Program-made: the position numbers and the translations under genes | Part shown: one piece after another, positions 22,500-31,368 of the stretch | Position numbering within the stretch: the first letter of the stretch is position 1 | Layout: every line of letters begins with the position of its first letter | Assembly (NCBI RefSeq): GCF_014699005.1 | Contig: NZ_JACWZY010000047.1 | Location: 1-42,693, forward strand | Direction: 5' to 3' | DNA length: 42,693 bases | Source of the DNA: Spirosoma profusum | GTDB lineage: Bacteria; Bacteroidota; Bacteroidia; Cytophagales; Spirosomataceae | The notes under the pieces: generated by a model | What the model saw: the letters and a program-made list of their open reading frames with translations, nothing else | Database searches by the model: none | What the model was told of the DNA's origin: nothing

Positions 22500-23558
22500 C
22501 TACCCATTATTTCTGATCTTGTTTTTTCTAAAGTCCGTAATGGTTTTTCCATCATAACGAAACACGCCACTTGTAGACCCCAACGCGCCAAACCAAATAC
22601 TGCCATCCGTAGCTTCCAGAAGCCCACAAAGCATGCCCGGTCCTTCTATGGACATTACTTCGGTTACAGTTGGCTTTGCATTGTACAGCGATGATTGATC
22701 GTACCGGGAAAGTGCCCAGACCTTTCCATTAGGCGGATCTATGCTACCCGTAGTCCAGATGTTCCCTTTTTTATCTTCGATCATTGCTGAAGCACCTCGC
22801 TTCGATACCAGGGTATAGCTACTGCCGTCATAGCGCCAAAGACCATCATTGTCACCCAGCCAAATAGCCCCTTTTTTGTCTTCGATGATCGACCAAACGT
22901 TGGTAAAGGCTTTACCCGCTTTATTTCTGAAAACAGTAAATGTCTTTCCATCATAAAAACAGGGCTCACCCCTTGTGCCAAACCATAATTTCCCGGTTTT
23001 GTCTTCTAGGATGGTAGTAATACTATTATTAGAAAGTCCGTCTTTCGTGCTGAAATTTCGAAAGGATTTCCCATCGTAACGGCTTACTCCATCTCCGGTG
23101 CCCAACCAAATAATGCCGGCTCTATCTTCATAAATTGTACAAACAAAATTATTGGCAAGTCCTTGCCGGGTTGTAAACTGTTGAAAGGATTTTCCATCGT
23201 AATAATAAACCCCTGAATCCCTGGTAGCTAACCAAAGATTTCCGTTTCGATCTTCCAGGACATCCCAGAAGCTGGGCGAACTTATTTTACTGGTTATATT
23301 GGTGAACGATTTTCCGTCGTATCGAAAAATACCCTTCCATGCGGCAATCAAAATAGTTCCGTTTCGCCCTTGCTTGACATTGCGAACCATTGAGTTCGGC
23401 CCGTAAGCAGTGACTGTGTCTCTGCTATTGTAATGGATAGTATCTTTTGGGATGTCTGTTGTTTTTTTTCCTGCACAGGGAGTGCAAAAAACAAGTATCC
23501 ATAAAACACAAACGAATACGCCTTTAGTCATTACTGGTTTTGTTTTCAAGGCTTTCAA
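22500..23558 (-). CDS. Stand-alone seven-blade Reg_prop propeller protein
   Basis: This exported protein of 352 residues is built from seven blades of about 40 residues. Each blade follows D(K/R)xGxxWxGT...xRYDGKSF, the 'two-component regulator propeller' repeat otherwise found in the sensor half of HTCS proteins. A hydrophobic segment at 11-29 followed by CAG indicates a signal peptide, possibly lipoprotein type. ATG 23531 is an alternative start giving a shorter n-region. There is no kinase, Y_Y_Y or DNA-binding part, so this is a free periplasmic propeller: either a ligand-binding partner for a separate kinase or a detached sensor. It sits alone between repeats R6 and R7. Confidence 0.88.
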   Translation of the reverse strand: MKALKTKPVMTKGVFVCVLWILVFCTPCAGKKTTDIPKDTIHYNSRDTVTAYGPNSMVRNVKQGRNGTILIAAWKGIFRYDGKSFTNITSKISSPSFWDVLEDRNGNLWLATRDSGVYYYDGKSFQQFTTRQGLANNFVCTIYEDRAGIIWLGTGDGVSRYDGKSFRNFSTKDGLSNNSITTILEDKTGKLWFGTRGEPCFYDGKTFTVFRNKAGKAFTNVWSIIEDKKGAIWLGDNDGLWRYDGSSYTLVSKRGASAMIEDKKGNIWTTGSIDPPNGKVWALSRYDQSSLYNAKPTVTEVMSIEGPGMLCGLLEATDGSIWFGALGSTSGVFRYDGKTITDFRKNKIRNNG

Positions 23559-23574
23559 CCACTGCGGTGGACCG

Positions 23575-23582
23575 CAAAGCTA
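23575..23582 (-). promoter_or_regulatory. Promoter -7 motif of the propeller gene
   Basis: The minus strand reads TAGCTTTG, an exact TAnnTTTG, 17 bases upstream of the ATG at 23558. A start this close gives a leader of only about 10 bases, which slightly favours the downstream ATG at 23531. Confidence 0.45.
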
Positions 23583-23744
23583 AAAGTTTCGATCCTATCG
23601 TCAGTTAATGACCTGTAAAAGAAGGTTAACGAAATGTAAATGCTGCCGCTTCGGCGCAGGGCGGCCTGTGCCGTCCGATTTTAGTGACTACTATGGATCT
23701 TAGCTCCTAAGATTAGAATATACTTTACAAGAATGTTCACAACT

Positions 23745-23814
23745 ATCTTAGAAAAACCCTCCTAGGTGATACGATAGAGCGTTCATAGATATGCTTCAAA
23801 ATATGGGCGATTAA
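23745..23814 (+). repeat. Dispersed intergenic repeat, copy R7 (diverged)
   Basis: A more diverged copy: ATCTTAGAAAAACCCTCCTA, GGTGATACGATAGAGCGTTC, then ATATGGGCGATTAAA. Order, spacing and orientation match the family. It lies between divergent genes. Confidence 0.75.
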
Positions 23815-24096
23815 ATAGACCGTAAACGAGCCAGACATTGGCGCTCAACAGATAACGTGAAGTCCTCATTTCAATAAACCACAGGCTGGCCAAAGCCTGG
23901 ATTTACTAGCACTCCACTGGTCCCCCACAGGTGGTGGTGCAGATTCCGACCCACCACCGCGGTTCCATCAATTCCATACCCTCCGGCTGGTTATTGAGCT
24001 GCGTTTCGGGATACCTAACCGGTGCGTACCCGCCAGGGTGTCACCGAAGACTACGTTGACGGACTTCATTCGCATTTTTTGGTGTTTGGGCCACAA

Positions 24097-24133
24097 TTGA
24101 ATCATTTGTTATGGCATTTGAATCATTTGTTAT
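24097..24133 (+). promoter_or_regulatory. Two 16-bp direct repeats at 21-bp period, candidate LytTR operator
   Basis: TTGAATCATTTGTTAT occurs exactly twice (24097-24112 and 24118-24133). LytTR-family regulators bind pairs of short direct repeats about 21 bp apart, two helical turns. A TACCTTTG -7 motif follows at 24157-24164, so the pair sits where an activator would bind. A LytTR gene, now interrupted, lies downstream at 27390. Confidence 0.55.
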
Positions 24134-24156
24134 CGTCCGAAGGGGAGAGAGTTCCC

Positions 24157-24164
24157 TACCTTTG
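24157..24164 (+). promoter_or_regulatory. Promoter -7 motif downstream of the direct repeats
   Basis: TACCTTTG is an exact TAnnTTTG. Transcription would start near 24171, leaving a ~370-base leader before the beta-helix gene at 24544. Confidence 0.45.
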
Positions 24165-24543
24165 ATGGAGTCTTGGGCATGTGCTTTCCTCAGGCTAACC
24201 ACAGTGGACCCATTCGGGGGAGGCCATCGGCCACCTGGGCCTTACTCAATCTTTTAGTCTACTACACCTACTATCGACTGGGGTGTTAGTGGTGCTTCAA
24301 TGGCTTTGGGTTCGCCGGACAGCATAACCAGACAGCCTAGGTTGTGATCCTTCTGCCGGGTCCGGATGTCATGGCGGTGATTGGGGCTTTGCGGAGTAAG
24401 CAAACTTCTGGTTTCGCCCTAAAGGGCTACATTGGATTGTCTCATCTGGCCAAGGGCATCATCTATGGATAAATGGACCGATTCGATTTAGTTTTTAGCG
24501 ACCCCAGAGCAGGTGTGGCATTTTCTTTTTCCATTAATAACGC

Positions 24544-27261
24544 ATGCAACGAATCATGTTTATGACTATTTCTTTATCATTCGCTCTTCGTTTCGGGCAA
24601 TGGACGGTCAGTCTGCTGGTACTGATGCTGGGTGCCAGCCTGCTGGTTCAGGGCCAAACCATTCGCTACGTGCGGGTCAACGGCACTAACAACAACCCGG
24701 CAACGGCCACCACCTGGGGCAATAGCACCACCAACTTGCAGGGCGCTATCAACGCCAGTAACCCGGGCGATCAGGTCTGGGTAGCCACGGGCGTTTACAA
24801 ACCCGGTGGCAATGCTAACACCAGCCGTACAGTGAGCTTTGCTATGAAGAATGGGGTGAGAATTCTGGGGGGCTTTGCGGGGAGTGGTACGCCCACCCTG
24901 GCCCAGCGCAACCCCAGCAGCCTGACCACCGTGCTGAGTGGCGATCTGGGTGTGGTCGGCAATTATGTCGACAATGCCTACCACGTGATCAGCAATCCCA
25001 CTGGACTGACCAATACAGCGGTGCTGGATGGCTTTGTCATTACGTGGGGCAATGCGAATGGGAATGCTGATGACCAAAATGGGGGGGGCATGATTAATGT
25101 GAATACCAGTCCAACGGTAACCGGTTGTGTCTTTCAACGTAATGTAGCTTTGGTCGGGTCAGGCGGAGGGATGTACAACAGTAATAGCAATCCCAGTGTG
25201 AGCAGCTGTAGCTTTCAGGGAAATTCGGCGAGCGATGGCGGGGGTATGTCCAATAAGGGAAGTGCTCCCAGTTTGAGCAATTGTAGTTTTCAGAATAATT
25301 CGGCCGGCTACGGCGGGGGGCTAGTCAATCTTGAGAGCAGCAATCCCAGTATGACTACTTGTAGCTTCGTGAGTAACACGGCTAGCTACGGCGGGGGAAT
25401 GTCTAATCTTATGGGCAGCTCTCCCCGGCTGACCGGCTGTAGTTTTCAGAGTAATTCGGCTACTACTGGGGGAGGCATGTTCAATGATGGTAGCGGTCCC
25501 AACGTGGATGCTTGTACCTTTTTGAACAATAGGACTACGGGTTCAGGCGGGGGCATGTACAACGATGGTAGCAGTCCCACTGTAACCAACTGTACCTTTC
25601 AAAGTAATACGGCTACTTCGGGCGGTAATGGTGGAGGCATGTACAATGATGGTAGTAGTCCTACTGTGACCACCTGTGGTTTCCAGAGCAATTCGGCTAC
25701 CACTGGCGGGGGCATATATAATGTCCTCAGCAGCTCTCCCCGGCTGACCGGCTGTAGTTTTCAGAGTAATTCGGCTACCACTGGGGGAGGCATGTTCACC
25801 GATAGTGGCAGTCCCACCGTGGATGCCTGTACCTTTTTAAACAATAAAACTACGGGTTCAGGTGGAGGCATGTATAATCTTGCTAGCAATCTCAGGGTAA
25901 CCACTTGTAGATTTGAGCGTAATACCGCTTCTGGGGACGGTGGGGGGATATCTAATAAAGACAGTGATCTCAGGCTGACAAGCTGTAACTTCCTGAGCAA
26001 TTCGGTTACTAGCTATGGAGGGGGTGTGTTCAATGAGGGAAACAACTATCTCGGTCTGATCAATTGTGTCTTCCTCAGTAACTCGGCTAACTATGGCGGG
26101 GGGATCACTAATAGCAGCAGCAGTGCCACTGTGACTAACTGTAGTTTCCTCAATAATTCGTTTTTTGGCGGGGGCGGAGGGATATACAATATCGCGGCCA
26201 ATGATATTATACTAACCAACTGTGTGCTGTTTGGGAATGGAGGAGCCAATACGTTTTATTATACCAATAGTGTAACGGTCCGATACAGTCTATTAGAGCC
26301 TTCAGTGACGAGCTATACTAATGGCGGTAACAATCTGATCACTCCCGTCTCGCCGTTTGTGAGTTCCACCGATATCCGGCTCAACGGCTGTAGTCCGGCT
26401 ATTAACACCGGCAATAACGCAGGATACACCACCAATGGCGGTCCCACCAATGACCTGGCGGGAAGCCCTCGTTTTTTCAACAACGGTGTAATCGATAGGG
26501 GCGCCTACGAGTACCAGGCGGCTCCCGCCAGCCTCACCCTCACTGTCCCCAGTGTGAACACGGCCACCGTAGGGATAGCCTTCAGCCAGCACTTTGTGGC
26601 TGCTGGCGGCACCAGCCCCTACAGCTACAGTCTGGCCAGCGGCAGCCTGCCTACGGGGCTGAGTCTGGCTACCACGGGCGTGCTATCGGGCACGCCCACC
26701 CAGGCTGGCAGCTTTACCCTCACCGTGCTGGGCCGGGATGCTACCGGCTGTTCGGCTAGCAGTGCGGCCTACCGGCTGACGGTGAGTGCTCCGCCTACGA
26801 CCCTGACCGGACTGGCCGCTACCCCAACCACCGTGTGCGTAGGAAGTCCGGTTACCTTCACCGCTACGGTGGGCAACCTCACCAGCAGCTACAGCTACAC
26901 ACTCTGGGGCGGCAGCAACCCCATCAGCGGCACAGGCACCACCTCGGCCTTTAGTCAGAGCCTGACAGCCACCGGCTCAGGGGTGCAGACCTTCACCCTA
27001 ACGGTGAGCCGCCAGGGGCAAGTCGCCACCGCCACCACCTCCGTTACGGTGACGAACCTCTACAGCCTGAAGGCCGGGGATTGGACCGATGGGAGTGTGT
27101 GGTCGTGTGGCCGGATACCCCTACTGTCTGATGCGGTGACGCTGAATCATGTGGTGAATTTGCCGGCCAGTTACCAGGGGCAGGTCTTGCAGGTGCTCTA
27201 CAGTGCCAGCGGTAGGTTGGTGTTTGGTACTGGCAGTAAGCTGCGGCTGGGGGGGAATTAA
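24544..27261 (+). CDS. Secreted Pmp-type beta-helix protein
   Basis: This exported protein of 905 residues has a signal peptide ending near LVQGQ (about residue 37); ATGs at 24556 and 24562 would also work. Residues 38-650 are a right-handed beta-helix with about 17 repeats of GGGMYN...PxVxxCxFxxNxA, the GGxI/FxxN pattern of chlamydial polymorphic membrane proteins. A putative-Ig domain (660-750, LPTGLSLATTGVLSGTPTQ) and another Ig-like domain (755-830) follow. The last 70 residues are the C-terminal domain shared with the 3434 and 34490 proteins (DWTDGSVWSCGR, LPASYQGQ, LRLGGN). It is probably an adhesin or surface-layer component. A ~148-bp coding segment at 25415-25562 is nearly repeated at 25730-25877, evidence of internal duplication. 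Confidence 0.92.
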   Translation: MQRIMFMTISLSFALRFGQWTVSLLVLMLGASLLVQGQTIRYVRVNGTNNNPATATTWGNSTTNLQGAINASNPGDQVWVATGVYKPGGNANTSRTVSFAMKNGVRILGGFAGSGTPTLAQRNPSSLTTVLSGDLGVVGNYVDNAYHVISNPTGLTNTAVLDGFVITWGNANGNADDQNGGGMINVNTSPTVTGCVFQRNVALVGSGGGMYNSNSNPSVSSCSFQGNSASDGGGMSNKGSAPSLSNCSFQNNSAGYGGGLVNLESSNPSMTTCSFVSNTASYGGGMSNLMGSSPRLTGCSFQSNSATTGGGMFNDGSGPNVDACTFLNNRTTGSGGGMYNDGSSPTVTNCTFQSNTATSGGNGGGMYNDGSSPTVTTCGFQSNSATTGGGIYNVLSSSPRLTGCSFQSNSATTGGGMFTDSGSPTVDACTFLNNKTTGSGGGMYNLASNLRVTTCRFERNTASGDGGGISNKDSDLRLTSCNFLSNSVTSYGGGVFNEGNNYLGLINCVFLSNSANYGGGITNSSSSATVTNCSFLNNSFFGGGGGIYNIAANDIILTNCVLFGNGGANTFYYTNSVTVRYSLLEPSVTSYTNGGNNLITPVSPFVSSTDIRLNGCSPAINTGNNAGYTTNGGPTNDLAGSPRFFNNGVIDRGAYEYQAAPASLTLTVPSVNTATVGIAFSQHFVAAGGTSPYSYSLASGSLPTGLSLATTGVLSGTPTQAGSFTLTVLGRDATGCSASSAAYRLTVSAPPTTLTGLAATPTTVCVGSPVTFTATVGNLTSSYSYTLWGGSNPISGTGTTSAFSQSLTATGSGVQTFTLTVSRQGQVATATTSVTVTNLYSLKAGDWTDGSVWSCGRIPLLSDAVTLNHVVNLPASYQGQVLQVLYSASGRLVFGTGSKLRLGGN

Positions 27262-27275
27262 CCCCCGACCAACGT

Positions 27276-27331
27276 GTGGGGTATCCAGAGAACGGAGCAG
27301 ATAGACCAGGGCTATTCTCTGGATACTCCAC
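27276..27331 (+). terminator. 17-bp hairpin behind the beta-helix gene
   Basis: GTGGGGTATCCAGAGAA pairs with TTCTCTGGATACTCCAC (one mismatch) across a 22-base loop, 14 bases after the stop codon. No T-tract follows, so it may act as an attenuator or mRNA-stabilising stem between the beta-helix gene and the LytTR gene. Confidence 0.6.
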
Positions 27332-27389
27332 AGGGCTAACCAACCTCGCTCCTAAATTCTCAACTCATTCTCACAAGCGACAATTGTTT

Positions 27390-27725
27390 ATGAAACCAAC
27401 GCCCTACTTAAAATTCCACCTTCCTAATAGTCAACCCCAGGTGAGCTGGACACTGGCCGAAGGCAATTATACCCATGTGTATTTTCGCAACGGAGGGTAC
27501 TACCTATTGTCCATTATGCTAGGTACCATCTGCCAGCGTTTCCCCTAGCTGGTGCGCCTGAGCAAGCATCTGGCAGTTGATCCTGGTCTGATCGTGGGTC
27601 GGCATCGCAACGAGTCCCGACAGTTGGTAGTGGTGTTAAGGGTTGGTAATCATAAGCAGGATATAGCGATTCCCCGTTGGCGTATTCGGGATATAAAGCA
27701 GTTCTTACGCCAGCTAGGAGTCTAG
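27390..27725 (+). pseudogene. LytTR DNA-binding protein interrupted by one nonsense codon
   Basis: ATG 27390 opens a frame for a small LytTR-only regulator of about 111 residues. The first half (WTLAEGNYTHVYFRNGGYYL, then SIMLGTICQRFP) matches the LytTR beta-strands. A TAG at 27546-27548 interrupts it, and the same frame continues without shift through LVRLSKHLAVDPGLIVGRHR, then IPRWRIRDIKQFLRQLGV to TAG 27723. Only one codon is wrong at a position that is variable in the family (between RxP and FVRIHKS), so a single substitution explains it. If expressed, the product would be a 52-residue fragment unlikely to bind DNA. It lies behind the beta-helix gene, with a LytTR-like operator upstream of that gene. 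Confidence 0.8.
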
Positions 27726-27833
27726 TCTAGGCTAGGGCTGGTGACTAGCATGGACTAACGGGGGTACAAGGAGTAGAGCCGCCAAATTTTGCTCATGCTT
27801 AATTCTCATAACCCCAAGGACACCCGTTTTTCA

Positions 27834-27907
27834 ATTCTCACAAAAGGCTCCTCAATGAGCGACGAGGGAGACTTACAGTAGTGCCTCGATTCCGAGCGTT
27901 TATAAGA
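27834..27907 (+). repeat. Dispersed intergenic repeat, copy R8 (variant subtype)
   Basis: The left end ATTCTCACAAAAGGCTCCTC and the right end GAGCGTTTATAAG match the family. The centre has GAGGG...CCTC like copy R1 instead of the usual GACGAA...TTC hairpin. Confidence 0.75.
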
Positions 27908-28006
27908 AAGATGAACGAGATGCACCCCGCAAGCTTATTGGGGAAGCAACTGGCTTTTTTTCCACTTATTGCCTATATTCACTAGTCTAAACCCGTGACC
28001 CTCAGT

Positions 28007-28546
28007 ATGGCTACCAAAGGACAAATTCTGGATATGACTCCGGTCGGTATGAAGTTTACTGTCTTACAAGCCAGTGCCGACACCCTAGGCAAGTCCTTAG
28101 ATCTTCACTGGGAGTTGTTGCCGGGTTGTAACATGAAGGACCCCTTGGTGCATGTCCACCCCCATGCCATCGAAACCTATCAGGTGTTGGAGGGGGACAT
28201 GGAGTTCTTTATCCATGATCGGTGGATTGCCGCCAGCCAAGGGGACCACCTCTCGGTGCCTAAAGGGGTTACCCACTGTTTTCGCAACCCGACCGATCAG
28301 ATCGTACGCGTCTTCAATACGCATCAGCCTGCCTTGAAGATGGAAAACTACTTCGAGGATGTCTGTAAAGTACTGGATAAGGTCACCGACCAGCGTCGAA
28401 ACCGTTTTCGGATGAATCTACGAACGGTTCTGTATATGAGTGTGCTGATGAACAACTATCGATCCGAGATTATTGCTAAAAGCCCGCCTGATGTGGCCAT
28501 CAAAGGGCTGGGTTGGGTAGCCAAGGTTTTCGGCTTACAGTATTAG
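28007..28546 (+). CDS. Cupin domain protein
   Basis: This cytoplasmic single cupin has 179 residues if ATG 28007 is used; a GTG at 27995 would add four residues. Both cupin motifs are intact: H49, H51 and E56 in HVHPHAIETYQVLEG, and G79...P85...H90...N94 in GDHLSVPKGVTHCFRN. These give a three-His/one-Glu metal site, as in quercetin-dioxygenase-like cupins. The 60 residues after the cupin form a helical tail (MNLRTVLYMSVLMNNY) of unknown role. It is the only gene between repeats R8 and R9. A short AGCGGG/CCCGCT hairpin overlaps and follows the stop codon. The substrate is unknown. Confidence 0.88.
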   Translation: MATKGQILDMTPVGMKFTVLQASADTLGKSLDLHWELLPGCNMKDPLVHVHPHAIETYQVLEGDMEFFIHDRWIAASQGDHLSVPKGVTHCFRNPTDQIVRVFNTHQPALKMENYFEDVCKVLDKVTDQRRNRFRMNLRTVLYMSVLMNNYRSEIIAKSPPDVAIKGLGWVAKVFGLQY

Positions 28547-28620
28547 CGGGTGGGGAGATCATCCCGCTAGTAGGCGATTCTATTAGAGGCAGTGCTGACT
28601 TCAGTAACTAAAAACTTTAT

Positions 28621-28692
28621 TGTCTCCTGAAACGCTCCCACTTGAGACGAACGAGCGTTCATCTGTCTGCACCAAAAATGGGGCGTTTATTA
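28621..28692 (+). repeat. Dispersed intergenic repeat, copy R9
   Basis: Full-length copy: AAACGCTCCCACTTGAGACG, AACGAGCGTTCATCTGTCTG, AAAAATGGGGCGTTTA. The outer stem pairs with one bulged T, as in R5. The rest of the gap to 28914 holds only the kinase promoter. Confidence 0.95.
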
Positions 28693-28889
28693 AAACACTT
28701 AGACAAATTGCCTTAGATGATTACTCGCCTCGATTAGGATACTAAACAGTTAATAAAATAGAAAGGTAAGCAACTGGGTAAACTTTACTACGAACAAATA
28801 GTTAACCTGCTCATAGTCTCTAGTTGGGCCAAGAGCAATTCAGGTCAAGATCTGAGGACTACTCACTCTACTAACAAGGGGCTAACCAG

Positions 28890-28897
28890 TACCTTTG
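28890..28897 (+). promoter_or_regulatory. Promoter -7 motif of the histidine kinase gene
   Basis: TACCTTTG is an exact TAnnTTTG, 17 bases before the ATG at 28915. Confidence 0.5.
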
Positions 28898-28914
28898 CCA
28901 GTAAACCACTGTAA

Positions 28915-30825
28915 ATGAGTATACCTCTTCCGCCAGCATTGACGCAAAAGTTCTCCAGCGCCCGTGTGCTGGCCCCATTTTTATTTACCCTCACCTGCTT
29001 ATCCGTCATTATTTATTCGCTTTATCAGAGCCAGCAACTGCGCCAGCATCATGAGGAGTGGGTGCTACAAACGAGTACCATCATTTCGATGTTGGGACTC
29101 GTCAATACCTTAGCCGTCGAGGCTGAAACAGGTACCCGAGGCTACTTATTGAGTGGGCATAGAAGCGCTTTAGAGCCCTATGAGGTTGCCTTACAGGAAC
29201 TTCCTATCCATTTAAATACTCTGCGGCCTCTCATGGCTAGTTATCCTGAGCAGAAGCAGCTCTTTGCGATTCTTCAGCAATTAATTCGTCAACGAGTACA
29301 GCTTAGTCAAAGCCTGATTCAACTTCGCCAGAAGGGGCCGAATCCGGGATTAGCCCAACGGGAAATTAAGGAAGGGAAACCCCTGATGGACCGCATTCGT
29401 CACCAGATAAGCCAGATGACCGCCCTGGAAAAGCAACGGCTGGTTCGTCGTCAGTCAAGCCTTGGGGAGGCTACTCGCCAAGGCAAATGGTGGGGGCGCT
29501 GGTTAGTCGGAATCTGTCTGTTGATGGTGCTAACAGCGGCTTCGCTGGCTCAAGTGCTGCGAAAGAGCGTTCGTCACCAACGGCGACTCCATCAACTTCA
29601 GGAAATGCTGGTGGGTCAACTGGCTCAGCAACAGCAACTCGAAGCGGATTTGATCCGACAAACCGATCAGTTGCGAACCACCTTAGATGCCTCTCTCAAC
29701 GGCATTCTTTCGATGTCGGCGCTGCGTGATGAACAGGGGGAAATCATTGATTTTCGGATGGATACAGCCAACACGACGGTGAAACGAATGACGGGTCGGG
29801 ATGTGGATGAGCTTCTGGGTCGTACCCTATTAGACATATTTCCCGGCAACGCCCAGAACGGTTTTCTGGCGCTGTATAAACGCGTCGTCAATACGGGTGA
29901 GGCTGAACATTCGATGCAATATTATCAAGACGATCAGGGACTAGAAGGGTGGTTTGAGGTATCGGCTGTCAAACAAAACGATGACCGGGTTGTGGTGACC
30001 TTCATCAACGTAACCGATCACCAGCAGGCTAAAGAAAAAGCCGAACGAACACTTCATCAATTGCAGGAGTCGAATGACAATTTAGCCCAGTTTGCGTTTG
30101 TGGCGAGTCATGACCTGCAAGCCCCGTTGCGCAAGATTCAAAGCTTTGGGGAACTGCTCTTGCAACAACATGGGCCTATCTTACCGGATTCGGGAACCCA
30201 ATTAGTAAACAGGATGCTCCAAACCGGCGAACGAATGAGTCATCTCATTCGTGGTTTACTGAATTATTCCCAATTGGGCGGCTCCCACAGTCCACACCAA
30301 CGAGTCGATTTAGGCAGGCTCATGGATGGGATTCTCGACGATCTGGAATTAATTATTGTTGAAAAGCAGGCTCTCGTTGAAGTCGATCAACTGCCTCAGG
30401 TTTGGGGCGATCCGGTTCAGTTGCAGCAACTCTTTAGTAATTTAGTGTCCAATGCGCTCAAGTTTACCAAACAGGGCCGAAAACCGCGGATATCGATACG
30501 CTGTCAGGTGGTGGCAGCACACACGCTACCTGGTTCCTTATTACCCGTTTCCAGAAGCCATCACTCGTACTACGAACTCAGTGTGCTTGACAACGGGATT
30601 GGTTTCGAAGAGCAATATATCGACCGGATCTTTAAACTGTTTGAGCGACTACATGGCAAAAATTCGTATCCGGGCAGTGGGATTGGGTTAGCCATTTGCA
30701 AGCAGATTGTGATGAATCATGAAGGCATGTTGCGGGTGGAGAGTAAACTCGATGAAGGGGCTAGTTTCCATATTTACCTGCCTGTCATGAATCAGCCCGA
30801 CCTGACCTTGCCCAATTGGGTTTAA
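28915..30825 (+). CDS. CHASE3/PAS sensor histidine kinase
   Basis: This inner-membrane sensor kinase has 636 residues. TM1 is at about 18-38; a periplasmic CHASE3 domain at about 40-185 (contains EAETGTRGYLLSG); TM2 at about 193-214; a coiled-coil linker; a PAS domain at about 250-370 (GRDVDELLGRTLLDIFPG); HisKA with H399 in FVASHDLQAPLRKIQSFGEL; and HATPase with N box NLVSNALKFT, DNGIGF and GSGIGLAICKQI. The HisKA type (SHDLQAPL) is that of bacteriophytochrome-like kinases. No receiver domain or partner regulator is adjacent, so this is an orphan kinase. It is alone between repeats R9 and R10. CHASE3 suggests an extracellular signal of unknown nature. Confidence 0.95.
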   Translation: MSIPLPPALTQKFSSARVLAPFLFTLTCLSVIIYSLYQSQQLRQHHEEWVLQTSTIISMLGLVNTLAVEAETGTRGYLLSGHRSALEPYEVALQELPIHLNTLRPLMASYPEQKQLFAILQQLIRQRVQLSQSLIQLRQKGPNPGLAQREIKEGKPLMDRIRHQISQMTALEKQRLVRRQSSLGEATRQGKWWGRWLVGICLLMVLTAASLAQVLRKSVRHQRRLHQLQEMLVGQLAQQQQLEADLIRQTDQLRTTLDASLNGILSMSALRDEQGEIIDFRMDTANTTVKRMTGRDVDELLGRTLLDIFPGNAQNGFLALYKRVVNTGEAEHSMQYYQDDQGLEGWFEVSAVKQNDDRVVVTFINVTDHQQAKEKAERTLHQLQESNDNLAQFAFVASHDLQAPLRKIQSFGELLLQQHGPILPDSGTQLVNRMLQTGERMSHLIRGLLNYSQLGGSHSPHQRVDLGRLMDGILDDLELIIVEKQALVEVDQLPQVWGDPVQLQQLFSNLVSNALKFTKQGRKPRISIRCQVVAAHTLPGSLLPVSRSHHSYYELSVLDNGIGFEEQYIDRIFKLFERLHGKNSYPGSGIGLAICKQIVMNHEGMLRVESKLDEGASFHIYLPVMNQPDLTLPNWV

Positions 30826-31368
30826 GCTAAAACCGACTCCTGTTCTTGGCTCAGGCAATTTTGTTACCCTACCAACGAAACGTTCTAATTTAGGCTCTAA
30901 CAGGCATTCGCCAGGTTCTTCACTTACATAGAAGAGTTATTTACAACTAGCGTAAAAACACGGCAATGTTCGTTTCTTGTTTATTATCCACTTTTTATAA
31001 TCTCAAGTAACGCTCCAATCTGAGACGAACGAATCTTTCTGTGTGTGCTGCTTAAATTGGGCGTGGCTGTTGCACAACGCAGCTTGTTAGCCTTGAGGCT
31101 GTTGCCTATCATTAACTATGGTAGGCAAACAGCAACTCTCCCCAGCATCAGGTACGCTTTCCCTGCTCGGTAAGGTGGTACCAATCACTAATTTTTTACC
31201 ACAGATTGAAGCAAAGTATTGATCTGTCATTCCACTATGAGCAAACACAAAGCTCGCTTATGAGCACTAAACAAGCGCGTCAAGCCAAGAACTTGACAAA
31301 AACAGGGGTCTCATTGATGTACTTAGCAAAGGCGCTGAGAAACTAAATTTGGGGTTACTTTATTCAGG
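30826..31368. other. Intergenic region with repeat R10
   Basis: Besides copy R10, this region has a weak hairpin (TTGCCTA/TAGGCAA near 31105-31130) and a 28-codon open stretch at 31260-31346 that I cannot assign. No intact gene is seen. Confidence 0.5.
31000..31066 (+). repeat. Dispersed intergenic repeat, copy R10
   Basis: AATCTCAAGTAACGCTCCAA, TCTGAGACGAACGAATC, then AAATTGGGCGTGG. Its outer stem is ACGC-T-CCAAT with ATTGGGCGT: both arms differ from the consensus, yet all nine pairs and the bulged T are kept. Confidence 0.88.

Larger units (their letters stand above)
23815..24543. other. Long leader/intergenic region before the second beta-helix gene
   Basis: These 730 bases contain the 21-bp-period direct repeat (24097-24133), a TACCTTTG promoter motif, and short open stretches without starts. 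One of these (around 24225-24330) encodes a hydrophobic segment and could be a decayed membrane-protein gene. No intact gene is visible. Confidence 0.5.

Noticed and set aside
24577..26592. Minus-strand open frames across the second beta-helix gene, and similar plus-strand frames across 35270-37162
   Set aside because: These are shadow frames of GC-rich repeats; the sense proteins have signal peptides and clear domains.
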